41,437 nt of DNA, taken from NCBI GenBank assembly GCA_016715245.1, contig JADKAS010000035.1, forward strand, positions 1-41,437, read 5' to 3'. The translations under genes were made by a program, and so were the position numbers. This stretch comes from Saprospiraceae bacterium. GTDB lineage: Bacteria; Bacteroidota; Bacteroidia; Chitinophagales; Saprospiraceae. Below are positions 26,574-35,598 of the stretch, piece after piece (position 1 is the first letter of the stretch; every line of letters begins with the position of its first letter). The notes under the pieces are model-generated. The model saw nothing but the letters and a program-made list of their open reading frames with translations, was not told the origin of the DNA and searched no databases.

Positions 26574-27107
26574 TTAATATACCCAGTTTTCTTTTTTAAT
26601 TTTATACAGTAAAAACTCCTGCGGATTTGTTCCTACTTTTGTTGTACCCGTTTTTGAAAGACCCAATTTTTCCAACAACTTCTGTGAAACAAAATTATCT
26701 TGCATAGTGATCGCTACCAATTCAGTAAGGCCAAACTGTTCGAATGCTGCTTTTTTAATTCTGTCCGCCGATTCAAACCCATATCCAAAACCTTCATAAT
26801 CCGGTAAAAAAGCAAAACCTATATCAATGCCGTCTAAACCCTCCCGGTCATACAATCCGCACGTTCCAATCTTTACTGTATCGGATTTTCGGATGACCGT
26901 AAAATTGGAAAATCCCAATCTTTTCAGTTGCGTGAGCATTCTGGTTTTGATATAAACTTCTGCTACCTCAGGTGAGGTTACATTCCTGTCACCGATAAAT
27001 CTCAGCCACTTGGGAGTATTGACCAATTCATATATAAAGGAGGCATCTTCCGTATTTGTAGGCCTTAGAATAAGTCTCTCGGTTTCAAAAACAAGGGATT
27101 TTTCCAT
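26574..27107 (-). CDS. GNAT-family N-acetyltransferase (RimJ/RimL-like)
   Basis: 177 residues. The N-terminal strand ERLILRPTNTEDASFIYELV and the C-terminal acetyl-CoA region (DIGFAFLPDYEGFGYGFESA, then NFVSQKLLEKLGL) are typical of the RimJ/RimL subgroup, which acetylates protein N-termini or small amines using acetyl-CoA. The substrate is unknown. It has no close neighbour on the same transcript: 255 bases to the channel gene and 284 bases to the quinone reductase. Intact. Confidence 0.88.
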   Translation of the reverse strand: MEKSLVFETERLILRPTNTEDASFIYELVNTPKWLRFIGDRNVTSPEVAEVYIKTRMLTQLKRLGFSNFTVIRKSDTVKIGTCGLYDREGLDGIDIGFAFLPDYEGFGYGFESADRIKKAAFEQFGLTELVAITMQDNFVSQKLLEKLGLSKTGTTKVGTNPQEFLLYKIKKENWVY

Positions 27108-27391
27108 TTTTTTAAAATTTATTTAGATAAATTTTTCACCTATAATCATTTCATCCATATTGTTATGAAACGAATATTGGTAAAAAACAATGACTTTGGA
27201 AACTGGAAATTTCCTGATGATAACTTATTTTTTTATATGGTTAGACAAATATACTAAATGGCTTTAATATCTCCTTCAAAGTTCTTAAAAAACGACACAG
27301 ACTATTTATAGAGTAAACTATTTGCCGAGTAAAATTTACATTTATTTCCGGGATTCCAAACTGTGGCCTCATTCAGAATAACGGCTGAAAA

Positions 27392-28600
27392 TCAGGCTTT
27401 TCCTGTAAGGATTTTATTCCAATACAACCATGGTAATATTTTGGTCTTGAGAATCCACATCATCCAACTGGGTTTGGTCTGGTCAATTGGAAATGACATG
27501 GTAGGCGTATTTGTATAATCAAACTCAGCCAGCATCAATTTGCCGTATTGGGTAGGAATCGGACAAGCGCTATATCCAGTGTATTCTCCTTCAAGTTTTT
27601 TCTGATCCAGTACAGAAAGCAGATTGGCTACAACCACCGGTGCTTGTTTTCGTATAGCTGCGCCTGTTTTACTGCAAGGTGCATTGGTACAATCTCCAAG
27701 GGCAAAAATATTCGGGTAACGACTATGTTGCATAGTTGATTTATTGATCTCAACGTATCTAAATGGATTGTTCGGATCAGCTAATGGACTGTTTTTGATG
27801 AAGTCTGGTGCAGACTGAGGGGGAACAGAGTGACATATATCAAATTTAATTTCTTTCCTGGTCAATTTTCCGTCAGCATCCGTTTCATCATAATAGACAG
27901 TTTTATTATTTCCATCTATTTCGACAGTATTGCATCCAAAACGTATATCAATGTTATGTTTTTTTATAATTTCAGTGAGTGTAACCGCGTATTCCTTCAC
28001 TCCGAATATCGCCGCCATACCGCTGATATAAACAACCTTGATGTTTTTCAGAACACCTTGTTTTCTCCAGTAGTCACAAGCAAGATACATGATTTTGTGT
28101 GGTGCACCTGCACATTTAATCGGTGTGCCGGGATTTGTAAAAACGGCGGTTCCACTTTTCATATTTTTAATCATCTGCCAGGTATAAGGCGCAGAATGAA
28201 AATCATAATTACAACTGATATTGTTTTTACCGAGATTTTCCTTAAGGCCTTTTATTTTTTCCCAATCCAGTTTAATTCCAGGACAGACGACCAAACCATC
28301 ATATAATAATTCCCTACCTCCTGCCAAAAGAACTTTATTACTTTCCGGCAAAAAACCGACTACGGAATCCTTAACCCATTCTGCACCTTTGGGTATATAA
28401 TCTGCCTGATTTTTTTCTGTTTTTCTTATATCATACACACCGGCACCCACCAATGTCCACGCAGGTTGGTAATAATGCTTAGTAGCCGGATCCACAATGG
28501 AAATCTTCAGGTTTTTATTTTTCCTGAGCAACTGACTGGCTACGGAAAGTCCGGCATTTCCTCCTCCGACAATGACGATTTTATGTGCTGAAGTATTCAT
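27392..28600 (-). CDS. sqr: Sulfide:quinone oxidoreductase, type II (SQOR-like)
   Basis: 402 residues. FAD-binding GxGxxG motif at the start (IVIVGGGNAGLSVA). The two redox cysteines of the type II, mitochondria-like class are in IKCAGAPHKIMYL and YSACPIPTQYGK. The second FAD motif is NIFALGDCTNAPCSKTGAAI. The amphipathic C-terminal tail (MMWILKTKILPWLYWNKIL) anchors the enzyme on the inner membrane. It oxidises sulfide and passes electrons to menaquinone, serving detoxification or energy. It has its own canonical promoter with an adjacent dyad. Confidence 0.92.
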   Translation of the reverse strand: MNTSAHKIVIVGGGNAGLSVASQLLRKNKNLKISIVDPATKHYYQPAWTLVGAGVYDIRKTEKNQADYIPKGAEWVKDSVVGFLPESNKVLLAGGRELLYDGLVVCPGIKLDWEKIKGLKENLGKNNISCNYDFHSAPYTWQMIKNMKSGTAVFTNPGTPIKCAGAPHKIMYLACDYWRKQGVLKNIKVVYISGMAAIFGVKEYAVTLTEIIKKHNIDIRFGCNTVEIDGNNKTVYYDETDADGKLTRKEIKFDICHSVPPQSAPDFIKNSPLADPNNPFRYVEINKSTMQHSRYPNIFALGDCTNAPCSKTGAAIRKQAPVVVANLLSVLDQKKLEGEYTGYSACPIPTQYGKLMLAEFDYTNTPTMSFPIDQTKPSWMMWILKTKILPWLYWNKILTGKA

Positions 28601-28643
28601 TTTATAATTTTTAGAAATTATTTAGGTAATCGAAATGACAGTA

Positions 28644-28674
28644 CAAAATTAACCTTTATTACATTTTTTGCAAA
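28644..28674 (-). promoter_or_regulatory. Bacteroidota -33/-7 promoter of the sulfide:quinone reductase gene
   Basis: On the minus strand TTTG (28671-28674), 19 bases, TAATTTTG (28644-28651): exact TTTG-N19-TAnnTTTG. Transcription should start near 28638, leaving a leader of about 38 bases. Confidence 0.75.
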
Positions 28675-28675
28675 A

Positions 28676-28687
28676 TGACATTCGTCA
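28676..28687 (-). promoter_or_regulatory. Possible activator-binding dyad TGACGAATGTCA
   Basis: Perfect inverted repeat TGAC-N4-GTCA directly upstream of the -33 element and centred about 43 bases before the predicted start. This is where Crp/Fnr-type class II activators bind. The identity of any regulator is inference. Confidence 0.35.
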
Positions 28688-28919
28688 CCATTATTCTCCG
28701 AAGCCACAAAAACCAGGCAACAACCAATATATTTTATTACCGAATATGCCTTGTCATCTGACTACGGACTTTTAGGAAATACCATAATCAAAAAACATAT
28801 ATAAATAATTATGAATATGTATATAAAAATACTATGAATATTTTTAACTTTGACATTGAATTAATAAGTGTTAGATAAAAAACATAACACCCTGTATTTG
28901 TAAACGTAAAAATAAGCGT
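28688..28919. promoter_or_regulatory. Divergent intergenic region with -7 element for the lipoprotein gene
   Basis: AT-rich. TAACTTTG at 28845-28852 matches TAnnTTTG on the plus strand, 68 bases before the lipoprotein start, but no TTG lies 19-20 bases upstream. A small dyad GTGTTA/TAACAC at about 28868-28890 lies in the leader. No gene seen. Confidence 0.4.
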
Positions 28920-29327
28920 ATGTCTCGAATCCTGAATTTTAAATATTCTTTGTTTTCTCTTATTCCTGCCTTTCTTTTTGTAACTTTTACATTCAACTCC
29001 TGCAATAAAGATAGCGATACAGATCTTTTTATTCGAAAATGGGAAATCAGATTTATTGCCGAACAACCTTTTGATGTATCTGAAAATGACGTAAAATACA
29101 TTGAATTTTTTGAAAACGGAAGCATTACTTTTACGGCTCCGGAAGAGGAAGGAAGTGTAAAATCTCAGGCTACATGGACCTGGATAGAAAAAGATAAAAA
29201 GATGATGGTGATACTTGATGGCGATACAGCTGAATTTGAAATCATCAAAGTGGACAAAAATAATTTATGGTTTATCATCACAGAGGAAGGTAGCGAACCA
29301 TACACTGTCAAATGTACTGCCGTGTAA
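28920..29327 (+). CDS. Lipocalin-like lipoprotein
   Basis: 135 residues. Lipoprotein signal with the acceptor Cys in TFTFNSCNKDSD (about residue 28), then a small beta-rich domain: RKWEIRF, YIEFFENGSITF, ATWTWIEKDKKMMVILDG and NLWFIITEEG. This up-and-down strand order, with a W-x-I start and a negatively charged strand turn, resembles the lipocalin-like families common in Bacteroidota. Ligand unknown. Convergent with trpS, only two bases apart. Confidence 0.75.
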   Translation: MSRILNFKYSLFSLIPAFLFVTFTFNSCNKDSDTDLFIRKWEIRFIAEQPFDVSENDVKYIEFFENGSITFTAPEEEGSVKSQATWTWIEKDKKMMVILDGDTAEFEIIKVDKNNLWFIITEEGSEPYTVKCTAV

Positions 29328-29329
29328 AA

Positions 29330-30328
29330 TTATCTGGCATTCAGCAATCCAACCAGATCTTTTACTTCCCTCAAGGTCTCGTGTGCCGTCTTTCTGATTT
29401 CCGCCGATGAATGTTTGATTTCATCTTTAATGGTCTTTTTGTCAGCATTTAATTCTGCCTTTTTATCTTTTAAAGGCAACATTATATTCCACAAAGAGTC
29501 GGCTGTGATTTGTTTTAAATCGGAATATTTTAATTGTCCTGCAATGTATTCTTTCATTAACTCATCATAACCAACATTATTGCCACTGGCTTTGATGAGT
29601 AGAAACAGATTTTCAACACCTTCAGACATCGCACCGTCATTCTTTTCACCAGTATCGGTTACGGCACTTTTAATTTGCCTTCTCAAGGTACTTTCATCGG
29701 CAAATAAATCGATATAGTGTTTTTCACCTGCAGATTTACTCATTTTGCGGGCCGGGTCGGCTGTGGAGCGTATTTTCGGCGTTTCCGTGTACAACGCCTC
29801 AGGTAAATGAAAGTATTCCTTTCCTACCAGATTATTGAATCTCAACGCAATATCTCTCACCAACTCAAGATGTTGCTCCTGATCCTTTCCTATAGGTACA
29901 TATTTTGCCCGGTACACCAAAATATCTGCGGCCTGAAGCACCGGGTACGTAAATAATCCTACGGAGATAAAATCATCATTTGAATTATCCCGGTTGGTAC
30001 TTTTGTCTTTAAATTGTGTCATCCTGCCCAACTGTCCGTAAGAAGCGTAACAATTTAAAATCCAGGCCAGTTCCGCGTGTTCGGGTACCATTGATTGTAC
30101 AAAAAGATTTTCCTTCCGAACCCCGGAAGCCAGTAAATTGATGATGAGTTCCCACGTATTATTTCTGAGTTTCTGTACATCATAAGGCATGGTCATCGCA
30201 TGGTAATCCACGACACCAAAAAAACATCTGTATTGTTCCTGCAACCTGACCCAATTCTGAACCGCTCCGAAATAATTGCCCAGATGCATATAACCCGTGG
30301 GCTGAATACAAGAAAGTACTGTGTCCAT
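29330..30328 (-). CDS. trpS: Tryptophanyl-tRNA synthetase
   Basis: 332 residues from ATG at 30328 (MDTVLSCIQPTGYMHLGN); a TTG nine bases upstream is less likely. The class I HIGH-like motif is TGYMHLGN and the KMSKS loop is RKMSKSAGE. Also present are the Trp-binding FFGVVDYHAMT region and ILVYRAKYVPIGKDQEQHLE. It charges tRNA-Trp. Last gene of the recQ-aroQ-trpS group; intact and of normal size. Confidence 0.95.
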   Translation of the reverse strand: MDTVLSCIQPTGYMHLGNYFGAVQNWVRLQEQYRCFFGVVDYHAMTMPYDVQKLRNNTWELIINLLASGVRKENLFVQSMVPEHAELAWILNCYASYGQLGRMTQFKDKSTNRDNSNDDFISVGLFTYPVLQAADILVYRAKYVPIGKDQEQHLELVRDIALRFNNLVGKEYFHLPEALYTETPKIRSTADPARKMSKSAGEKHYIDLFADESTLRRQIKSAVTDTGEKNDGAMSEGVENLFLLIKASGNNVGYDELMKEYIAGQLKYSDLKQITADSLWNIMLPLKDKKAELNADKKTIKDEIKHSSAEIRKTAHETLREVKDLVGLLNAR

Positions 30329-30391
30329 ATTAAACAAATAAATTAAGTATAATCATGTAATTTCAGTAAAATATTTTCCAATGCTGTACTA

Positions 30392-30835
30392 TTATTTTAT
30401 TCCTTTTGAGAAAACTTCTTTTTTAAAATAATCAATAGCTTGTCTGTACCCGTCCAACCCCTTTCCTACTATACTGTGTATGCTGGACTCTTTAATATAA
30501 TTGACCTTGCGGAATGGTTCTCTCTCATATATATTGCTGATATGAACTTCTATCACAGGCGTTGTGATCGCTCTCAATGCATCCGCAATGGCAATGGAAG
30601 AATGTGAAAATCCCCCTGCATTGAGAATAATGCCTTCGTATCTGAATCCCACCTGATGAAGTTTGTCTATGATTTCTCCCTCGTGGTTGGATTGAAAATG
30701 ATGAAGATTAAATTCAGGAAACAGTTTTTCTAGATCATCAAAATAATCCTCAAAACGGGTTGTTCCGTAGATCTCTGGCTGTCGTACGCCAAGAAGGTTG
30801 AGGTTAGGTCCGTTTATGATAATAATCTGCGTCAT
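30392..30835 (-). CDS. aroQ: 3-dehydroquinate dehydratase, type II
   Basis: 147 residues, the standard length. Motifs: NGPNLNLLGVRQPEIYG with the flexible lid Arg and catalytic Tyr, NAGGFSHSSIAIADAL, and EVHISNIYEREPFR with the catalytic His. It converts 3-dehydroquinate to 3-dehydroshikimate in the cytoplasm. Five bases separate it from recQ upstream, so it is almost certainly co-transcribed. Confidence 0.95.
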   Translation of the reverse strand: MTQIIIINGPNLNLLGVRQPEIYGTTRFEDYFDDLEKLFPEFNLHHFQSNHEGEIIDKLHQVGFRYEGIILNAGGFSHSSIAIADALRAITTPVIEVHISNIYEREPFRKVNYIKESSIHSIVGKGLDGYRQAIDYFKKEVFSKGIK

Positions 30836-30840
30836 CGTAT

Positions 30841-33042
30841 TTAGTTTGCAAAATCACTCAGAAATTTTAACCTTCCCAATAATACTTCCTCTTCAGTGAT
30901 TTCTTCCTGACTCAATGTGCGGATGGCATCTTCAACGGAGTCGGTTTTTGCTGTTTTAAAATAATCAAAAATTTCTTCCAGAACATCATCATCCACTCTG
31001 TCTTTCAATTGGTAGTTGATATTCATTTTGGTTCCGGCATCTGCGATACTGTTGAGTTCGTACAACAATTCACCAAACTTCATTTCCACATTTCTGGCAA
31101 TATCTTCAAACGGCATTTTGCGGTCTATGGATTGTATGATGGTGACTTTGTACTTGGATTTATTGGCCACTTGTTTGATGACGACCTCCGTAGGACGGTC
31201 AATTTCATTTTCTTCGACATATTTTTTTATCAGTTCGATAAAAGGTTTGCCAAACTTCATAGCTTTTCCTTCGCTGACCCCGGCTATTTTTTTCATATCA
31301 TCCATGGAAATAGGATAATATGTCGCCATCTCCTGAAGGGAAGGTTCTGAAAAAATAACCCAGGGTTGTACATTTATCTTTTTACCTTCAGCCTTTCTCA
31401 AATCTTTAAGTAAAGTAACCAGGGTTTCATCCAGCGCCGCACCTCCTCCACCGGATCCATCCATATCATACTCCTCTTTTACAGAAAAGTCTCTGTTGAG
31501 AGGGATCATAATGGAAGTTGGTTTTTTTATAAATTCTTTGCCTTTATCAGAAATCTTCAGAATACCGTATTGCTCTATTTCTTTATAAAGCAGGTCATTC
31601 AGAATAGCCTGTCGGAATATCGTATGCCAGAATATTTCGTCTTTTGTATTGCCTTTGCCAAATAATGGCAATTTATCAAACTTAAAATCTTTCATTTCTT
31701 TTGAAGAAACACCCATCACAAATTCTATAAGAATTTTTACGGTATAATTTTCATTGAGTTGTGCCACACACTGTAATGCCAGCGCCATCATGTCACTCAC
31801 CTCTACTTTTTGTTTCGGATACTTACAATTGTCGCACATGTTGGAACATTTCGAATCGTCATATTCCTCACCAAAATAGTGAAGTAAAAACTTCCTCCTG
31901 CAACTACTGGTCTCCGCATAAGCAATAACCTCTTCCATGAGTTGTGCGCTCAGCTCGCGCTCCGCTACCGGCTTGTCGCGCAAAAATTTTTCCAATTTGA
32001 GAATATCCTTGTAGGTATAAAAAGCGAGACAATCGCCTTTCAGACCATCTCTTCCACCCCTGCCCGTCTCCTGGTAGTAGTTTTCAATACTTTTTGGAAT
32101 GTCGTAATGTATAACAAAGCGAACATCCGGTTTGTCAATACCCATGCCGAAAGCTATCGTAGCCACGATCACCTCCACTTCTTCCATAAGGAAATCATCC
32201 TGCACCTTGGTACGTACTTTTGCATCCAGCCCTGCATGATAAGCGGCCGCCTTAATTCCGTTGACATTAAGTACTTTGGCAATATCTTCCGTACTTTTCC
32301 TCGACTGTACATAAATGATGCCGGATTTATTTCCTGACGTTTTTATAAATTGAATAATATTTTTTACCGTTTGATCTTTATTGACCTTGGGACGGATTTC
32401 ATAATATAAATTATCCCTGTTGAAGGAAGAAACAAAAACATTTGGTTCGTCCATTTCCAGACTCTTAATAATATCTGTCTGAACTTTGGGTGTAGCCGTT
32501 GCCGTTAGGGCAATAATCGGAATGGTTTCATTTATGGCGGTAATCATGGTGCGTATCCTCCGGTATTCCGGACGGAAATCATGTCCCCATTCAGAAATAC
32601 AATGGGCTTCATCCACGGCAACAAAAGAAATATTTGATTTCTGAAAAAAATCAATGTTTTCATCCTTAGTCAGAGTCTCAGGTGCGATAAAAAGCATTTT
32701 TGTTTTGCCGGATACAATTTCTGCCTTTACTTCCGTCATCTGTGTTTTATTGAGAGAGGAATTCAAAAAACTGGCAATATTATCTTCCTGACTGTATCCG
32801 CGTATGGAGTCCACCTGATTTTTCATCAAGGCAATCAGAGGAGAAATAATAATTGCCGTTCCTTCCATCATCATGGCAGGCAATTGATAACACAGTGACT
32901 TCCCTCCTCCTGTCGGCATGATGACAAAAGTATTATTTTTATGTAACACACTTTTGACAATGTCTTTCTGGTCGCCTTTGAACGTTTCAAAACCAAAATA
33001 TTTTTTTAGTGATTTGTGAATGTCCTGGTCTGTGTATTCCAT
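30841..33042 (-). CDS. recQ: ATP-dependent DNA helicase RecQ
   Basis: 733 residues. Walker A MPTGGGKSLCYQ, DEAH box in VAVDEAHCISEWGHDFRPEY, motif VI QETGRGGRDG. The RecQ zinc-binding cysteines are in SSCRRKFLLHYFG and CSNMCDNCK. A winged-helix RQC domain follows, then an HRDC domain near 555-620 (GVSEGKAMKFGKPFIELI) and a C-terminal helical extension. It is a 3'-5' helicase in recombination and repair. First gene of the minus operon, divergent from kdsD. Confidence 0.95.
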   Translation of the reverse strand: MEYTDQDIHKSLKKYFGFETFKGDQKDIVKSVLHKNNTFVIMPTGGGKSLCYQLPAMMMEGTAIIISPLIALMKNQVDSIRGYSQEDNIASFLNSSLNKTQMTEVKAEIVSGKTKMLFIAPETLTKDENIDFFQKSNISFVAVDEAHCISEWGHDFRPEYRRIRTMITAINETIPIIALTATATPKVQTDIIKSLEMDEPNVFVSSFNRDNLYYEIRPKVNKDQTVKNIIQFIKTSGNKSGIIYVQSRKSTEDIAKVLNVNGIKAAAYHAGLDAKVRTKVQDDFLMEEVEVIVATIAFGMGIDKPDVRFVIHYDIPKSIENYYQETGRGGRDGLKGDCLAFYTYKDILKLEKFLRDKPVAERELSAQLMEEVIAYAETSSCRRKFLLHYFGEEYDDSKCSNMCDNCKYPKQKVEVSDMMALALQCVAQLNENYTVKILIEFVMGVSSKEMKDFKFDKLPLFGKGNTKDEIFWHTIFRQAILNDLLYKEIEQYGILKISDKGKEFIKKPTSIMIPLNRDFSVKEEYDMDGSGGGGAALDETLVTLLKDLRKAEGKKINVQPWVIFSEPSLQEMATYYPISMDDMKKIAGVSEGKAMKFGKPFIELIKKYVEENEIDRPTEVVIKQVANKSKYKVTIIQSIDRKMPFEDIARNVEMKFGELLYELNSIADAGTKMNINYQLKDRVDDDVLEEIFDYFKTAKTDSVEDAIRTLSQEEITEEEVLLGRLKFLSDFAN

Positions 33043-33181
33043 TTTTTAATTATTATTCAAAAGTTTTACGCGTATAAGAAATCTTATATAGAAAGTTATA
33101 AAGATAAATATATTTTGGATTTAATACTATACCCTATGATTTTTTTCAAAAAAACAAAATATTTTTTCTTCTAAAAAACCA

Positions 33182-34219
33182 ATGAAATGTAGTATTTTTG
33201 ACGGTTTTAAAGCCGTCCTTTCAAAAGGATGCCAAAAATACAATAAAAAATTGAATCATCAAAAAATAATCCGGGAAAAAATTACACACACACTGCAGGC
33301 TGAAGCAGACGCTTTGCAGGCACTGTGTCAACAGATTGACGACAAGATGGTACTTGCCGTTGAATTGATATTTTCATCATCAGGACGGGTGATTGTGACA
33401 GGCATTGGTAAAAGTGCCATAGTCGCTCAAAAAATGGTAGCCACCTTTAATTCGACCGGAACCAACGCCATTTATATGCATGCTGCCGATGCCATACACG
33501 GAGATCTCGGCATGATTGCAGAAAAGGATGTGGTGATCTGCCTCTCCAAAAGTGGAAATTCTCCTGAAATAAAAGTCCTCATTCCTATGATCAAAGCTTT
33601 TGGTAATATCATCATAGGTCTTGTATCTCATCAGGATTCGTTTTTGTACAAAGAAGCTGATTATCCGGTTCTTTTACCTATGGACAAGGAAGCTGATCCC
33701 AACAATCTGGCGCCTACTACCAGCACCACTCTGCAAATGGCCGTAGGGGACGCAATGGCTGTAGCTTTATTGTCCCTCAGAGGTTTTTCGAAAGAATCAT
33801 TCGCCCGTTTTCATCCAGGAGGAAGTATCGGAAAACAGATTTATCTAAAAGTTTCAGATATTTATAAAAACAACGAAAAACCAAAGGTATATCTGAATGA
33901 CAATATCAAGACCATCATTGTTGAAATTTCCAAAAAAAGACTGGGTATTACGGTGGTGACCGACGATAATGAAAATATGATGGGTGTTATTACGGACGGC
34001 GACCTGAGAAGAATGCTTGAAAATACAGATGATCTTCGTTTTGTAACTGCTGCTGCTATCATGAATGAAAAACCCAAAACCATCGATGCCGGTTCATTGG
34101 CGGCAGACGCGTTGGGTATTATGAGAAAGTTTAGTATTTCTCAGCTCGTTGTTGTGGATGGAATTCGTTACGCAGGTATTGTACACATCCATGACCTTAT
34201 CCGGGAAGGAATCATGTAA
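33182..34219 (+). CDS. kdsD: Arabinose-5-phosphate isomerase (KpsF/GutQ family)
   Basis: 345 residues. The SIS domain has VTGIGKSAIVAQKMVATFNS, HAADAIHGDLGM with the catalytic His, and CLSKSGNSPEI. FHPGGSIGKQ ends the SIS part. Two CBS domains follow (GITVVTDDNENMMGVITDGD and ISQLVVVDGIRYAGIVHIHD). It makes arabinose 5-phosphate, the precursor of Kdo in lipopolysaccharide. The first 25-30 residues (from MKCSIFDGFK) are not typical of the family; a start near LNHQKIIREK (about 33254) is possible. Confidence 0.92.
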   Translation: MKCSIFDGFKAVLSKGCQKYNKKLNHQKIIREKITHTLQAEADALQALCQQIDDKMVLAVELIFSSSGRVIVTGIGKSAIVAQKMVATFNSTGTNAIYMHAADAIHGDLGMIAEKDVVICLSKSGNSPEIKVLIPMIKAFGNIIIGLVSHQDSFLYKEADYPVLLPMDKEADPNNLAPTTSTTLQMAVGDAMAVALLSLRGFSKESFARFHPGGSIGKQIYLKVSDIYKNNEKPKVYLNDNIKTIIVEISKKRLGITVVTDDNENMMGVITDGDLRRMLENTDDLRFVTAAAIMNEKPKTIDAGSLAADALGIMRKFSISQLVVVDGIRYAGIVHIHDLIREGIM

Positions 34220-34297
34220 TTATTTATAAATAGTTGTACAAATTTTACTATATACTCCCTCTAAATTATGGTATATTGTAAAAAATAAAGTCCGGTA

Positions 34298-34328
34298 AAA
34301 ACCTTCATTTTGGTTTTATTCTTATTTT
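34298..34328 (+). terminator. Possible terminator after kdsD
   Basis: AAAACC (34298-34303), 8-base loop, GGTTTT (34312-34317), then a T-rich run. The stem is short and AT-rich, so confidence is low. Confidence 0.35.
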
Positions 34329-34405
34329 TACACTTCAAAATATTTCAGGACCGGATAACGGCAAGTAAGACTTGAATTGCATAAGGATATTGTTTGATTC
34401 CTTTT

Positions 34406-34413
34406 TATCTTTG
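34406..34413 (+). promoter_or_regulatory. Bacteroidota -7 element before the PASTA gene
   Basis: TATCTTTG followed by CGG matches TAnnTTTG, 38 bases before the ATG at 34452. No TTG lies at the preferred 19-20-base distance. Confidence 0.45.
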
Positions 34414-34451
34414 CGGTTTTATTTATTGAAAATTTCGATGAAAATGGCTTT

Positions 34452-35282
34452 ATGTCAGCAATTAAAAATCAAAAACATATGAACACACCTGAGATACGTC
34501 AGGGATGGCTGCGTCAATTCATTTTTTTTACAGTTCTGGCGGTCGTCACCATGTTGTTGGCTATGTTGATCCTGAGACTATACACAAGACACGGTCAAAA
34601 AATTGAAATGTTGGACCTCACCGGTAAAAATCTTACTGAAGCGGAAGAACTCGTTCAAAAAAACCGGTTTGAACTTATTGTCAATGATAGTGTATTTGTC
34701 GTCGGAAAACCCAGAGGAATCATCCTTGACCAGAATCCCAAGCCGGGAAGTTTTGTAAAAAAACACAGAAAAATATACATCACCATTACCAAAGGTGATG
34801 CCGATAAAATTCTGGTCGAAAACCTCCCTTCCCTGTACGGAAATGCATATGATCAAAAGAAAAAGGAACTTAAATACAGAGAGATCAATGCCGAAATCAA
34901 ATCATATTCCTATGATGCAGGAGAGCCCAATCACATTCTGGAAGTCTGGTACAATGGGCAGAAAATTATAGATCAGTCTGAAAAAAGAAACGATGTCGAA
35001 ATCAACAAGGGAGACACCCTCTATTTTGTATTATCCGAAAGAGAAGGAGGAGAAACGCCTGTTCCTGACCTGAGATGCCTCACACTGGAAGAAGCTCATT
35101 TTATACTGGAATCCAATAAACTCGTTATGGGAGAAATAGAAAAAAAATCAGACGTTAAACCCGGCGAGGATATGTTTGTCATCAGTCAGGATCCACCCTA
35201 TGACGGCATGAGCAATATAGAAAGAGGAAGCAGTGTTTCTGTTGTACTTTCATCACAAAAACCCGTTGATTGTCCTGAATAA
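34452..35282 (+). CDS. Membrane-anchored PASTA-domain protein without kinase domain
   Basis: 276 residues. One membrane helix (FIFFTVLAVVTMLLAMLIL, about residues 19-37), then three PASTA-like units in the periplasm. The first is LTGKNLTEAEELVQKNRFEL with ILDQNPKPGSFVK. The second is LYGNAYDQKKKELKYREIN and the third PVPDLRCLTLEEAHFILESN with VISQDPPYDG. PASTA domains bind peptidoglycan fragments; here no Ser/Thr kinase or transpeptidase is attached. The downstream rhodanese gene starts one base after its stop, so the two are co-transcribed. The true start may be ATG at 34479. Confidence 0.85.
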   Translation: MSAIKNQKHMNTPEIRQGWLRQFIFFTVLAVVTMLLAMLILRLYTRHGQKIEMLDLTGKNLTEAEELVQKNRFELIVNDSVFVVGKPRGIILDQNPKPGSFVKKHRKIYITITKGDADKILVENLPSLYGNAYDQKKKELKYREINAEIKSYSYDAGEPNHILEVWYNGQKIIDQSEKRNDVEINKGDTLYFVLSEREGGETPVPDLRCLTLEEAHFILESNKLVMGEIEKKSDVKPGEDMFVISQDPPYDGMSNIERGSSVSVVLSSQKPVDCPE

Positions 35283-35283
35283 A

Positions 35284-35598
35284 ATGTTTACCATGACTGA
35301 TATTGATGTTATAGAATTAAAAGACAAGTTGGATCACAAAGAAGATTTTATATTTATTGATGTGAGGGAACCACATGAATATGTAGAATTTAATCTCGGC
35401 GCCACTTTGATGCCCCTGAGTCAGTTTGTCACTTTCCTGCCTGATCTTGAGGACCATAAAAACGAGGAGATTGTGGTACATTGCCGATCAGGCGCACGAA
35501 GTGGTGCTGTCAAACAAAGCCTCGAACAGGCAGGTTATACAAATGTGAGAAACCTTCTGGGCGGAGTACTCGAATGGCAGCGGCAATTTGGCAAATGA
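35284..35598 (+). CDS. Rhodanese-like sulfurtransferase
   Basis: 104 residues from ATG at 35284 (MFTMTDIDVIELK); ATG at 35293 is an alternative. Single rhodanese domain: FIFIDVREPHEYVEFNLGA and active-site loop VVHCRSGARSGA with the catalytic Cys. The GGVLEWQRQFG ending is typical of the short GlpE-like class. It transfers sulfur to thiols in the cytoplasm. Possible functional link to the sulfide oxidase elsewhere in the window, but not adjacent to it. Confidence 0.9.
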   Translation: MFTMTDIDVIELKDKLDHKEDFIFIDVREPHEYVEFNLGATLMPLSQFVTFLPDLEDHKNEEIVVHCRSGARSGAVKQSLEQAGYTNVRNLLGGVLEWQRQFGK

